A stretch of 41,111 nt of DNA from a virus, in IMG/VR virus record IMGVR_UViG_3300025289_000055, positions 1 through 41,111 of that record. One strand, given 5' to 3'. Shown piece after piece: positions 1 through 7,155 of the stretch. How positions within the stretch are numbered: the stretch's first letter is position 1; each line of letters begins with the position of its first letter. The position numbers and the translations under genes were made by a program. Under the pieces are notes generated by a model. It did not search any database. It saw only the letters and a list, made by a program, of their open reading frames with translations, and was not told the DNA's origin.

Positions 1-627
1 CATAATACCTTAGCATACAATACCGTTCCTTCTAATCATTTGATCCTGTTCGATGTAGAGATAGGGGATCAGATATACATGCCCTATGCAGAAAAGAAGG
101 CAGAGGCGGCTAGGCTAGGTATTGATTGTGTGCCACTTCTGTACGAGGGGTTTGTAACATCACCTGAAATGCTAATGACCTTTATGGATACTGAAAGCAT
201 CCTGGGGGGAACAAAGATCGAGGGAATAGTAATCAAAAGCTACTTCAAGTTTACTGAGCATGAGAAGAAGGCCATGATGGGTAAATATGTATCCGAGTCA
301 TTCAAGGAAAAGCATTCTACATCATGGAAGATGAACAATCCGAGCGGTAAGGAAAGCATTCAGGTTTTGATTGATAACCTTACTACTGAGGCTCGATGGG
401 AAAAGGCGGTCCAGCATCTTCGGGATCAGGACAAGCTAGAGGGCTCTCCCAGAGACATCGGCGGCTTGATTAGAGAGGTCCCAGATGATATACTCAAGGA
501 GTGTGAGGACGAAATCAAAGACGCTCTTTTCAAGAGGTTTTGGCCGGACATTAGGCGGGGCGTAACAAGGGGCCTGCCTGAGTGGTACAAGAACAAACTC
601 ATGGAGGAGGGATTTACTGATGGATAA
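1..627 (+). CDS. RNA ligase, 5'-truncated by window edge
   Basis: The frame is open to the first base of the window, so only the C-terminal 208 residues are visible. The sequence shows a covalent nucleotidyltransferase signature: an FDV segment near 49-57 (motif III-like), EGIVIK at 220-237 (motif IV) and SWK at 322-330 (motif V-like, with the phosphate-binding lysine). The KxxG adenylated-lysine motif must lie upstream and cannot be checked. Established role of the family: ATP-dependent sealing of RNA ends, typically repairing host tRNA cut by anticodon-nuclease defences. The next small gene overlaps its end by 8 bases. An internal TTG at 40 could be mistaken for a start but lies inside the conserved region. 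A DNA ligase of the same superfamily is less likely given the motif V form. Confidence 0.75.
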   Translation, partial: HNTLAYNTVPSNHLILFDVEIGDQIYMPYAEKKAEAARLGIDCVPLLYEGFVTSPEMLMTFMDTESILGGTKIEGIVIKSYFKFTEHEKKAMMGKYVSESFKEKHSTSWKMNNPSGKESIQVLIDNLTTEARWEKAVQHLRDQDKLEGSPRDIGGLIREVPDDILKECEDEIKDALFKRFWPDIRRGVTRGLPEWYKNKLMEEGFTDG

Positions 628-829
628 TAAAGATAAGATCATTATTAGAAATTCATTTTCATGGGGAGTGCCTTGGCTGTTTGGGTTTATGTTCACCGTG
701 GGATACTGGATATCCCTAAACCCTGGAAAGGCCCTGATCGTCGGGCATTGGACTGAGCAGGTTTCCTATGGTATACTTTTGTATATCTTGTGGCCTGTAA
801 TATTGGGCCATATGTTAGGGGTAAACTAA
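620..829 (+). CDS. small two-helix membrane protein
   Basis: A 69-residue protein of unknown function. Two hydrophobic stretches are clear, at about residues 15-33 (rich in W, F and G) and 48-66. A short charged N-terminus (DNKDK) precedes them and a loop separates them. It starts inside the last codons of the RNA ligase gene, so it is probably co-translated with it. A candidate extended -10 promoter for the next gene lies within its 3' part. Small phage membrane proteins of this shape may act in superinfection exclusion or lysis control, but nothing in the sequence decides between these. Confidence 0.55.
   Translation: MDNKDKIIIRNSFSWGVPWLFGFMFTVGYWISLNPGKALIVGHWTEQVSYGILLYILWPVILGHMLGVN
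748..777 (+). promoter_or_regulatory. candidate extended -10 promoter
   Basis: TTGGAC at 748-753, an 18-base spacer, then TATACT at 772-777 preceded by TGG (TGn extended -10). It lies 66 bases upstream of the gene at 844. The same TGnTATACT form recurs at 2741-2749. Confidence 0.4.
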
Positions 830-843
830 CTTGGAGGTAGGTT

Positions 844-1719
844 ATGAGTAAGGGACTTATGGTACTAGATGAGATACAGAAGGCTCTAGCTAAGGCTGAG
901 AGCGTCTATGAGGTCCTAGAAGTCAAGGATAGGGCTAAGGCTCTTGAGGTATATATGGCGGCTAAGGGGGCCTCGGAGATCGCCGCTCAGGCCAAAGAGC
1001 TACAGCTTAGGGCCGAACGTAAGGCCGGGCAGTTTTTCAGGGGTATGGAGAAGAATAAGGGGGGTAGGGGAAACCCGTCTGGAGGTCAAGACGAGTTTAC
1101 GCAGGTTTTGGAGGAGCTTGGTCTTTCTCATAAGACCGTGGCTACGGAGTGGTACCCTCTGGCTAATATGCCGGATAAGGTATTTGAGGCCTGGATAGCT
1201 CAGGCTAGGGCTACTGGAGACCTGTCCAGGCGAGCAGCCATTCGCCATGGTAAAGAATGGTTTACTGAGCAGGATCGCAAGGAGGCTCGCAAGATCGTAG
1301 AAAAGGACCTACCAAAGTCTGCGCTCCCTGTTTACGATAAGGGTCTTTTTAGTAGCGATGAGGTTGACGTATGGGTGGACCATTATCAGCGGGCATCTAA
1401 TGACACGCAACGACGGCAGATCATTAATCTTCCTGCTGAAATCGGAATTAAAAGCAATGACAGTTTTTCCACTGCATTAGAAATGCGTAGCAAAGAAATC
1501 ATTGGCCCGGCTCCTACAACCTTACCCGGATGGGCAGTAGATATTACGGACGCTGGTTCAGAGTATGTGGAATGGGTACAAGAATTGTATGATATGATGG
1601 GAAATAAGGATGCTCGTATTGAGGAGCTTTCTAGAGACCAAAAGACAATGCTATATTCTCATGTTAGAGAAGTAAGGGATATTCTGGAAATGCTGATTGA
1701 TGGCATGAGGAAATGGTAA
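844..1719 (+). CDS. ParB/KorB-like helix-turn-helix phage protein
   Basis: A 291-residue protein with a strong ribosome site (TTGGAGG) before the ATG. The N-terminal 60 residues are Ala/Glu/Lys-rich and helical, ending in a basic stretch (LRAERKAGQFF). This pattern is common in phage and actinobacterial proteins that carry a ParB-type helix-turn-helix. A likely HTH follows at about residues 88-135 (EELGLSHKTVATEW, then LSRRAAIRHG). The C-terminal half has no recognised motif. Base composition differs between halves: the first ~450 bases are GC-rich with many gcc, ggg and agg codons, and the rest is AT-rich like its neighbours, which suggests a mosaic gene. A DNA-binding role is inferred; partitioning is not supported by any neighbour. 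Confidence 0.5.
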   Translation: MSKGLMVLDEIQKALAKAESVYEVLEVKDRAKALEVYMAAKGASEIAAQAKELQLRAERKAGQFFRGMEKNKGGRGNPSGGQDEFTQVLEELGLSHKTVATEWYPLANMPDKVFEAWIAQARATGDLSRRAAIRHGKEWFTEQDRKEARKIVEKDLPKSALPVYDKGLFSSDEVDVWVDHYQRASNDTQRRQIINLPAEIGIKSNDSFSTALEMRSKEIIGPAPTTLPGWAVDITDAGSEYVEWVQELYDMMGNKDARIEELSRDQKTMLYSHVREVRDILEMLIDGMRKW

Positions 1720-1964
1720 TGGCTAGGTATATAGATAAGACAGGTAACACAAGAGAGATAGATTTTGATGCAATAGCCAAAGCACTCAGAGAAAGGGACG
1801 CCAAAGACGTAAGTAGCACGTCAGACTGGTTTTTCGATTTCGATAGTCGTACAGCTAAATACGATCCATCTGTATCTAGATTGGACCTTGTAAGAATGGG
1901 GTATACTTACGACGATGAAATATCTATGTGGGTACTTAGACCAGAAAGGACAGATGATGAATAA
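1719..1964 (+). CDS. hypothetical protein
   Basis: An 81-residue acidic protein, not recognised. Two in-frame ATGs exist, at 1713 and 1719. The second is preferred: it overlaps the upstream stop as TAATG, and GAGG at 1707-1710 then sits 8 bases away, whereas it would be only 2 bases from the first. The protein contains a DWFFDFD segment and is rich in Asp, Arg and Tyr. It is part of a tightly packed run of small genes. Confidence 0.5.
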   Translation: MARYIDKTGNTREIDFDAIAKALRERDAKDVSSTSDWFFDFDSRTAKYDPSVSRLDLVRMGYTYDDEISMWVLRPERTDDE

Positions 1965-2229
1965 GCAGAACAGAAAAACGCTAAGACGCATATTAAATGA
2001 GAACGAGGTCATATTTGAGGATATGTGCGACAGTGAGGAATGGCATGAAGTCCTTAAGCATGTAATAGAAATGTATGCGATTGAGGGTGAAGACGTAGGG
2101 ATACCAAATCTTTGTGCTCGTATGTGGATATTGGGGGCACTATCTTTTGACGATGATTCAGATGCGGGTGGGGAATTCAATCGTCTGCTTTCTGATTTAG
2201 GTATGGAAGAGGAAGAAGATGACGAGTAG
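1954..2229 (+). CDS. hypothetical acidic protein
   Basis: A 91-residue protein beginning at tandem ATGs (1954 and 1957) behind AAAGGA. The frame continues upstream to an earlier ATG at 1915, but that start has no ribosome site and overlaps the previous gene. The C-terminus is strongly acidic (MEEEEDDE). A short basic N-terminus (NKQNRKTLRR) gives a polar charge layout. It is not recognised. It overlaps both neighbours by about 10 bases, typical of translational coupling. Confidence 0.5.
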   Translation: MMNKQNRKTLRRILNENEVIFEDMCDSEEWHEVLKHVIEMYAIEGEDVGIPNLCARMWILGALSFDDDSDAGGEFNRLLSDLGMEEEEDDE

Positions 2230-2581
2230 GCTCGATCTAGTAAAATTTGAGGAGCGTATCAGAGAGGTCATAAAAAGGAACGGGGGGCCGGGCAATTTCG
2301 ATGAGACAGCGGCCCTGTTTGAAAGTAGCTCTGGCCTTACTTGTATAGCTGTAACAGTAATGGCAGAAAACGCCCTGTCTGGACTGACTATGGCGGATAA
2401 ACTATATGCTACCTTTATCTTGGGGTGGCTACTGGCTAATAAGTTTAGGGACGGAGACGACGAATTGAAAGCTATTATAGCCGATGCTCCAGCATCTAAA
2501 GAATTCAGTACCTATGTTCGTAATTCTATATCCCAGCTTTTGGAGGCACAGACGAATGAAAAGCGTATACTTAAGATTTGA
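2219..2581 (+). CDS. hypothetical protein
   Basis: A 120-residue protein that starts inside the last codons of the preceding gene, whose GGAAGAAG can serve as ribosome site. It is predicted mostly helical, with a hydrophobic middle (about residues 40-70: CIAVTVMAENALSGLTMADKLYATFILGWLL). That stretch is interrupted by polar residues and is more likely a buried core than a membrane span. Its function is not recognised. Confidence 0.45.
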   Translation: MTSRLDLVKFEERIREVIKRNGGPGNFDETAALFESSSGLTCIAVTVMAENALSGLTMADKLYATFILGWLLANKFRDGDDELKAIIADAPASKEFSTYVRNSISQLLEAQTNEKRILKI

Positions 2582-2807
2582 GGAATGCGTAACTGATCCG
2601 GTGCAGTATAAGCCATACTCTCCGAGGTTGGTTGGGGAAAACATCTATGTGAAGTTTGACATACCGGATGACACCGTGTTAGTAGGGGCATCCGAGTTAC
2701 CTCCAACGGCGGCAGTCGTTTTGACTCCAGAGGGAGTTTGTGCTATACTTAGTCAAATGGCAAAAGCCATAAGATTTAATATCTCAGCAAAATACGAAAC
2801 CGACTAG
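2556..2807 (+). CDS. hypothetical protein
   Basis: An 83-residue protein. The ATG at 2556 is chosen because GGAGG at 2542-2546 precedes it at a suitable distance; a longer reading from 2484 has no such site and lies inside the previous gene. The protein is predicted beta-rich in the middle (NIYVKFDIPDDTVLVG) with a helical C-terminus. It is not recognised. Its 3' half contains a good promoter candidate for the gene at 2817. Confidence 0.5.
   Translation: MKSVYLRFEECVTDPVQYKPYSPRLVGENIYVKFDIPDDTVLVGASELPPTAAVVLTPEGVCAILSQMAKAIRFNISAKYETD
2721..2749 (+). promoter_or_regulatory. sigma70-type promoter with extended -10
   Basis: TTGACT at 2721-2726 is five of six to the consensus. A 17-base spacer follows, then TATACT at 2744-2749 with TGC directly before it (TGn). 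It lies within the preceding gene, 68 bases upstream of the gene at 2817, which also has a strong AGGAGG ribosome site. Confidence 0.55.
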
Positions 2808-2816
2808 GAGGATACA

Positions 2817-3464
2817 ATGGCAATTAGTACCAAGAAAAACTCGAAAAGGCGGTCCAAGATTTCTGGGGCTGCGACGTATAGAAAGACAGGTAACGATCTA
2901 GTAGTAGTAATCGACGATCTGGATGAGGAGCTTACCTTTCAGGCAGGTTCCGATAAGGTTCTTTTCGATCCTGCTACTACCCTAGATGGTAGGGTTTTCG
3001 TTGACATTTCATCTGATAAAGAAAAACTTATGAGTGTCAGGCCGCTTGTTGGAACCTTTTTCGTCAAGGTAAAGGAGTTTGCAAAGGGTCCAGATCAGCT
3101 ACCATCACCCCGCCATTATGAAATTCCCGTGGATGGGGGAAAGCGTTTATGGGTATATGATGCTTATACCGTTCTACTTGAGGTAGTGACTGGAGCATGG
3201 ACTGGTACAGTCGTTCCGGTGAATGTTCACTACACTTTTGTTGATTCAGGAGACGGGGAGAGTGCATCCCTAGAGCTTGGCGGAAAGCATAACTCTACAG
3301 CAGTAGTATTCTTGGAGTGTGCAGGGCTGGATTTCGATACTGATACAATTCCTCTAAGCGAGAATATTTTACCCTGGCTTGAGAAGGTTATTGTAGAGCG
3401 GGGCAGAACCTTTATGGCAATTGTAAACGATGGGTACGTCTCAGCGTTTGCCTTTGCTCCGTAG
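2817..3464 (+). CDS. hypothetical protein behind promoter
   Basis: A 215-residue protein with a very basic N-terminus (STKKNSKRRSK), followed by what looks like a beta-rich globular protein ending in a hydrophobic segment (DGYVSAFAFAP). AGGAGG precedes the ATG and a good promoter lies just upstream, so strong expression is expected. It is not recognised. The layout (basic tail, acidic beta-rich body) would suit a nucleic-acid-associated protein, but no single-strand-binding motif can be identified and this remains a guess. Confidence 0.5.
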   Translation: MAISTKKNSKRRSKISGAATYRKTGNDLVVVIDDLDEELTFQAGSDKVLFDPATTLDGRVFVDISSDKEKLMSVRPLVGTFFVKVKEFAKGPDQLPSPRHYEIPVDGGKRLWVYDAYTVLLEVVTGAWTGTVVPVNVHYTFVDSGDGESASLELGGKHNSTAVVFLECAGLDFDTDTIPLSENILPWLEKVIVERGRTFMAIVNDGYVSAFAFAP

Positions 3465-3490
3465 TCCGTGTCATAACCTAGGAGGTTAAA

Positions 3491-3745
3491 ATGGCTAAAG
3501 CATTAGAGTTTTCTGAACAGATTTACGTTTTATGGGACGATGAGGATGATCCTAAGTTTGCTACTCTTTTGTGCTTTAGGGACGCTAAAGAGTTACAAAG
3601 TTTTACAGCAGATGATTTTACAGGAGAGGGTAGGAAGGTAGCTATATATAAATTGGTAGAGCAGGGAACGATGAAGACGGAAGTAAAAATAGCTATCGAG
3701 ATTGATGATCCTAAAAAGGCTAGAGCTAAGAAGGATGTAGTATAG
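3491..3745 (+). CDS. hypothetical small protein
   Basis: An 84-residue protein with TAGGAGG ahead of the ATG. It has an acidic loop (WDDEDDPK) and alternating hydrophobic strands, and ends in a basic tail (KKARAKKDVV). It is not recognised. It is separated from the previous gene by 26 bases and nearly touches the next. Confidence 0.5.
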   Translation: MAKALEFSEQIYVLWDDEDDPKFATLLCFRDAKELQSFTADDFTGEGRKVAIYKLVEQGTMKTEVKIAIEIDDPKKARAKKDVV

Positions 3746-3746
3746 A

Positions 3747-4127
3747 ATGTTGTATAATTCTCTAACAGAAAAAGAAAGACAAGAGTGCATAGCCGAGGGG
3801 ATGAAGCGAGAAAGAGAAATATGGCAGGGCTTCATCCTCGGCATGTCCTTTCCAGAGGATGTTAAGAAAGCCTGGGAGGAGTACGGAAATGGAGGCGAAC
3901 TATCAGCAGATGATGCTGCCCTATGGATTTCTGGATTACTACAAGAACGTAAGAGACTTAGGGCCATAATTGTAACCCTTTCAAGTAGACTACAGAATGC
4001 TAAGGATGATCGTGTATACTTAGCTTATTGGCTTACCAAGAAATTACGTATATCAAATGATGTTTTATTTAAGGCTATCGTGGACGCTAGAAAAATAATG
4101 AGAGAGCGGAGAAAAAATGAAGATTAA
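3747..4127 (+). CDS. hypothetical helical protein
   Basis: A 126-residue protein, strongly charged and predicted almost entirely helical. It carries KERQECIAEGMKRERE near the N-terminus and a basic C-terminus (ARKIMRERRKNED). No known domain is recognised. It starts one base after the previous stop and overlaps the next gene by 11 bases. Confidence 0.5.
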   Translation: MLYNSLTEKERQECIAEGMKREREIWQGFILGMSFPEDVKKAWEEYGNGGELSADDAALWISGLLQERKRLRAIIVTLSSRLQNAKDDRVYLAYWLTKKLRISNDVLFKAIVDARKIMRERRKNED

Positions 4128-4713
4128 AATACTGCAAGAAGTATTAAACTCGGATGCAAGTATATCGTTTGTAGAGACATGGGTGGATAGCGAGGAGCTT
4201 GTATCATCTACAACGGACCCTACCCCAATTCCTACCGGCACTACGGAAATGCTAAATCTGTCGTCTAAGTTTTCTCTTTTGACTAGAGGAGGGGCCGTCA
4301 TTCCCTGCTACAAACTTATTCAGGGAGTTTTAGATGGCCCGGAAGCTAGAATACAGGGACGCATTACTATAAATGGTACGTACTCAGAAGATGAAGATGA
4401 CAATGAATTGCCGGGTGGAGAATGGGCACTAAAGTTTGTTGGAGACCTAAAACCGGAAAGAAAGTATGATGTGTATAAATGCGCTGTTGGGGCAATGAAA
4501 ATCAATAGAGGCTACCATCAGCGCGGTGTGTCTGGAGGCAATGTTCATCTACAGATTTTTGACGAGAATGATGCAAACTCAGAGATTTATATGGAGCCTG
4601 TATTTGGAATGCTTGAGACGAGTCAGTGGAACAGACTTGAGAATAACTACCCAATCAAATGGGAAAGGGGAGATAGCTTTACTTTTGAGTTACGTTTCCA
4701 GCGCATAGTATAA
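4117..4713 (+). CDS. hypothetical beta-rich protein
   Basis: A 198-residue acidic protein with alternating hydrophobic and polar residues, suggesting a beta-sandwich. It has an acidic loop (SEDEDDNELPGGE) at about residues 88-100. GAGCGGAG precedes the ATG. It is not recognised. It lies directly upstream of the primase-like gene and may belong to the replication operon. Confidence 0.45.
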   Translation: MKIKILQEVLNSDASISFVETWVDSEELVSSTTDPTPIPTGTTEMLNLSSKFSLLTRGGAVIPCYKLIQGVLDGPEARIQGRITINGTYSEDEDDNELPGGEWALKFVGDLKPERKYDVYKCAVGAMKINRGYHQRGVSGGNVHLQIFDENDANSEIYMEPVFGMLETSQWNRLENNYPIKWERGDSFTFELRFQRIV

Positions 4714-4722
4714 GGAGATAGG

Positions 4723-5577
4723 GTGGTTAAAAAGATAGACATACTTCCTATGTTGGTTGATGGACATGACTATGGACACTATGCCATGGGTTTATGTCCC
4801 TTTCACGAAGACCATAATCCATCTTTACAGGTAACGGACAGGGGTTATAAATGTAAGTCATGTGGGGCCAAAGGAAACTTATCGTCCCTGCAAGATAAGC
4901 TAAGTCCAATGTCTATGCGGGCGGATAAACCATTAGAGAAGCATGGACGTAAAAGTATGTTCCCAGGATACGATGATCTGGACGCCATTTCCGATCTGCT
5001 TCTATCTGCACATGATCGTTTAATGGCATCTTCACACCTTCATTACTACCTACAGAAGCGCGGAGTAGACGATCTTAGTGTGTTGTGTAAGTTAGGGTGG
5101 TATAATAATATGTATACTATCCCAGTATTAGATAAAGATGGGGGGTTGATAGGTGGTATAGCTCGGGCCGGATCAAATTGTACGGACAAGAAAATGCGGT
5201 TTGATACTCCACATGGTCAGCCTCCCATGCTATATGTTCCAGACTGGAAATTGTTAGAGCAGTCTAATCATCTATTTTTAACCTTTGGTATTTTCGATGC
5301 CCTTACTGTGCGGAGTCTGGGGTTTGCTTCTTGCACCCCAACCGTAGGTAAGGATTCGGTAAACTCTAGATGGTTTGATGGGATCAATAAGGTGATCCAT
5401 ATTATACCAGATAAAGGGGAAGAAAAAGACGCCCTAATACTGGTAAGTAGGCTGGGACTTAGGGGCAGAATACTGGAGATAAATTACGATGGCACAAATA
5501 CCAAGGACCCGAACGACTTCGCTACAACCATGGGAAAGGGAAAGCTTACAAAGCTGCTACAAGCAGCCGGAGGGTAG
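4723..5577 (+). CDS. primase-like protein, CHC2 zinc finger, degenerate Toprim
   Basis: A 284-residue protein starting at GTG behind AAGGAGA. A CHC2 zinc finger is complete: C25, H28, C44, C47. A Toprim-like fold follows at about residues 180-260, with LTFGIFDAL where active primases have the EGxxD motif. The catalytic Glu is replaced by F188, while G189 and D192 remain. The second acidic motif, normally DxD, reads D230-K-G232. Established knowledge: the Glu and both Asp bind metal in phage and DnaG primases. The protein may therefore bind template without making primers, or use a shifted acidic site. The DnaB-type helicase follows, which supports a replisome role. Confidence 0.75.
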   Translation: MVKKIDILPMLVDGHDYGHYAMGLCPFHEDHNPSLQVTDRGYKCKSCGAKGNLSSLQDKLSPMSMRADKPLEKHGRKSMFPGYDDLDAISDLLLSAHDRLMASSHLHYYLQKRGVDDLSVLCKLGWYNNMYTIPVLDKDGGLIGGIARAGSNCTDKKMRFDTPHGQPPMLYVPDWKLLEQSNHLFLTFGIFDALTVRSLGFASCTPTVGKDSVNSRWFDGINKVIHIIPDKGEEKDALILVSRLGLRGRILEINYDGTNTKDPNDFATTMGKGKLTKLLQAAGG

Positions 5578-5737
5578 GTATGCCTTCGCTATTTACATTA
5601 ACGTAGATCAGTGCAGCTATTGGTATGGTATAATGTTGATAGCGGTCGTAGAGGGGTTTCTTAGGGCCGCTAAGCTAGGTAGTGTAGGACTTATAACTCG
5701 TTACATAGAAAACCCGACGGAGGAGAAGTTTTAGAGT
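5578..5737 (+). promoter_or_regulatory. 160-base gap with extended -10 element
   Basis: This gap separates the primase-like and helicase genes. It holds TGGTATAAT at 5626-5634, a perfect -10 hexamer with TGn extension; no convincing -35 is present at 16-18 bases. The helicase ribosome site GGAGGAG (5719-5725) is at its end. A 33-codon frame from ATG 5633 to 5734 lacks a ribosome site and is not called. Confidence 0.4.
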
Positions 5738-6892
5738 ATGAATAAGGATGAGTATAGCGAGGTTATCGCAGGTAAAATACTTTTAGGTAAGATAATACCA
5801 ACATCAGTAGACACAAAAGACGTATCAGCACCGTTTGATAGAATAGTAGAGCTAACACAAAAATCTAACTGGACTCCAGAAATGATACTTGAGGAGGTAG
5901 GATTTTTTATTTATAACAAGGCTATAGAGGCGGCAACAAGCGTTGAAACATTAGATGCAGACTGGGCTAAACTACTTAGACAATCTTCTATCCGATATGA
6001 AGTAGGTAAAGACTTTAAGGATGCGGCGGATTCTCTTATACGGGGGGAACATATAGATGTAGGAAGACTTATACATACAGCGTATAGGCTGGATCAATCA
6101 GAGTTTCGTATCATAAAAGGCAATGAAGTTGATCCCGGTATAGTACCATTTAGAAAGACATATTGGGACCCTATTGATGTGCATATAGGAGGAATACCAG
6201 AATCGGGCTTGACAGTAATCGGGGCACCGCCTGGGGTTGGTAAGACATCCCTTCTTATTCGTATGGCTATTCAGGCGGCTAAGAATGGGAAACCTACTAT
6301 GTTGTTTTCTATGGAAATGACGAACAGACAATTGATGTATCGTTTTTTGCAGCTTGATAGCTCCATAACAGAGGAGCAAAAGTCTCTCATTAGCATTTGT
6401 GACGATATCATATCTCCCACTGAGCTTTCTACATTGGCGGCAACGGTAGGTAAAGATATATGGTTTATTGGCGTTGACTTTGCAGAACTAATGTTTGGGG
6501 GCGGGGGGAAAAATAGTAGCTCAGAGTCTATAATGGCAGAGGTATATAGAATTCTAGCTACAACGGCTAAGATGCTAAACGTTCCTATTGTACTTCTCTC
6601 TCAATTAAATAGGGACTACCAAGATTCGATTCCGCAAATTACACACTTACGCTATACTGGAATGGCAGAGGCACTAGCTAGTCTGATCTTGCTTATCTAC
6701 AATCCCTCGGCAGTTTTTGTGGCACAGGATAGTAAGGGGGCCTTACCTAGAAAGCCTAATACTGGCTACATCATCATGGGAAAGTCCAGATATGGGCATA
6801 ACTATCCAGGCTACGGAAGGTTTGCCATAGAGGTCCAGTGGGATGGAATCGCAGGTTGGGGTACATCCCCAGGACAGATGAGGCCACTATAG
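5738..6892 (+). CDS. DnaB-type replicative helicase
   Basis: A 384-residue RecA-fold ATPase. The N-terminal ~130 residues are helical. Walker A GAPPGVGKT spans residues 162-170, with K169 and T170. FSMEM follows (DnaB motif H1a). Walker B carries D247 (FIGVDFAE), and LLSQLNRD is the Q-containing motif H3. KSRYG near the C-terminus matches the DNA-loop and arginine-finger region. Role from family knowledge: a hexameric helicase that unwinds DNA at the phage fork. The length is shorter than bacterial DnaB (~450-470), as is common in phages. The start is ATG after GGAGGAG at a rather long spacing. It lies directly after the primase-like gene. Confidence 0.88.
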   Translation: MNKDEYSEVIAGKILLGKIIPTSVDTKDVSAPFDRIVELTQKSNWTPEMILEEVGFFIYNKAIEAATSVETLDADWAKLLRQSSIRYEVGKDFKDAADSLIRGEHIDVGRLIHTAYRLDQSEFRIIKGNEVDPGIVPFRKTYWDPIDVHIGGIPESGLTVIGAPPGVGKTSLLIRMAIQAAKNGKPTMLFSMEMTNRQLMYRFLQLDSSITEEQKSLISICDDIISPTELSTLAATVGKDIWFIGVDFAELMFGGGGKNSSSESIMAEVYRILATTAKMLNVPIVLLSQLNRDYQDSIPQITHLRYTGMAEALASLILLIYNPSAVFVAQDSKGALPRKPNTGYIIMGKSRYGHNYPGYGRFAIEVQWDGIAGWGTSPGQMRPL

Positions 6893-6900
6893 GAGGCTCA

Positions 6901-7155
6901 ATGGATAACAGATTGATTGTACGAACGAGAAAAGAGGTAGATAAGGCTAGAGGGTTGAAAGCCTATCGCCCTATTTTAGTTGATATCATGGGGCGTGTAG
7001 AGAAGCCAGCTAGGCGCAGCTTTAAACGCTGTGCAGACGCTGAGATTTATGGAACGGCTGTAGTACTTCGTAAGTTTCGTATGGATTCTATGGAGAAAGG
7101 GTTAAAGAATGTCATCGAGTCAATTATTGAAGCGGGTGACAGTACTACCATATAA
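6901..7155 (+). CDS. hypothetical basic protein
   Basis: An 84-residue protein. ATG 6901 is chosen because ATAGGAGG precedes it; a longer frame from 6838 lies in the helicase gene and has no ribosome site. It is rich in Arg and Lys (RTRKEVDKAR; RRSFKR). It overlaps the polymerase gene by 47 bases and sits between helicase and polymerase, so a replication accessory role is possible but not shown. Confidence 0.5.
   Translation: MDNRLIVRTRKEVDKARGLKAYRPILVDIMGRVEKPARRSFKRCADAEIYGTAVVLRKFRMDSMEKGLKNVIESIIEAGDSTTI

Noticed and set aside
5489-5734. 81-codon frame overlapping the primase-like gene, and a 33-codon frame from ATG 5633
   Set aside because: The upstream part is out-of-frame primase sequence, and the short part has no ribosome site. 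The ATG itself lies within the -10 element.
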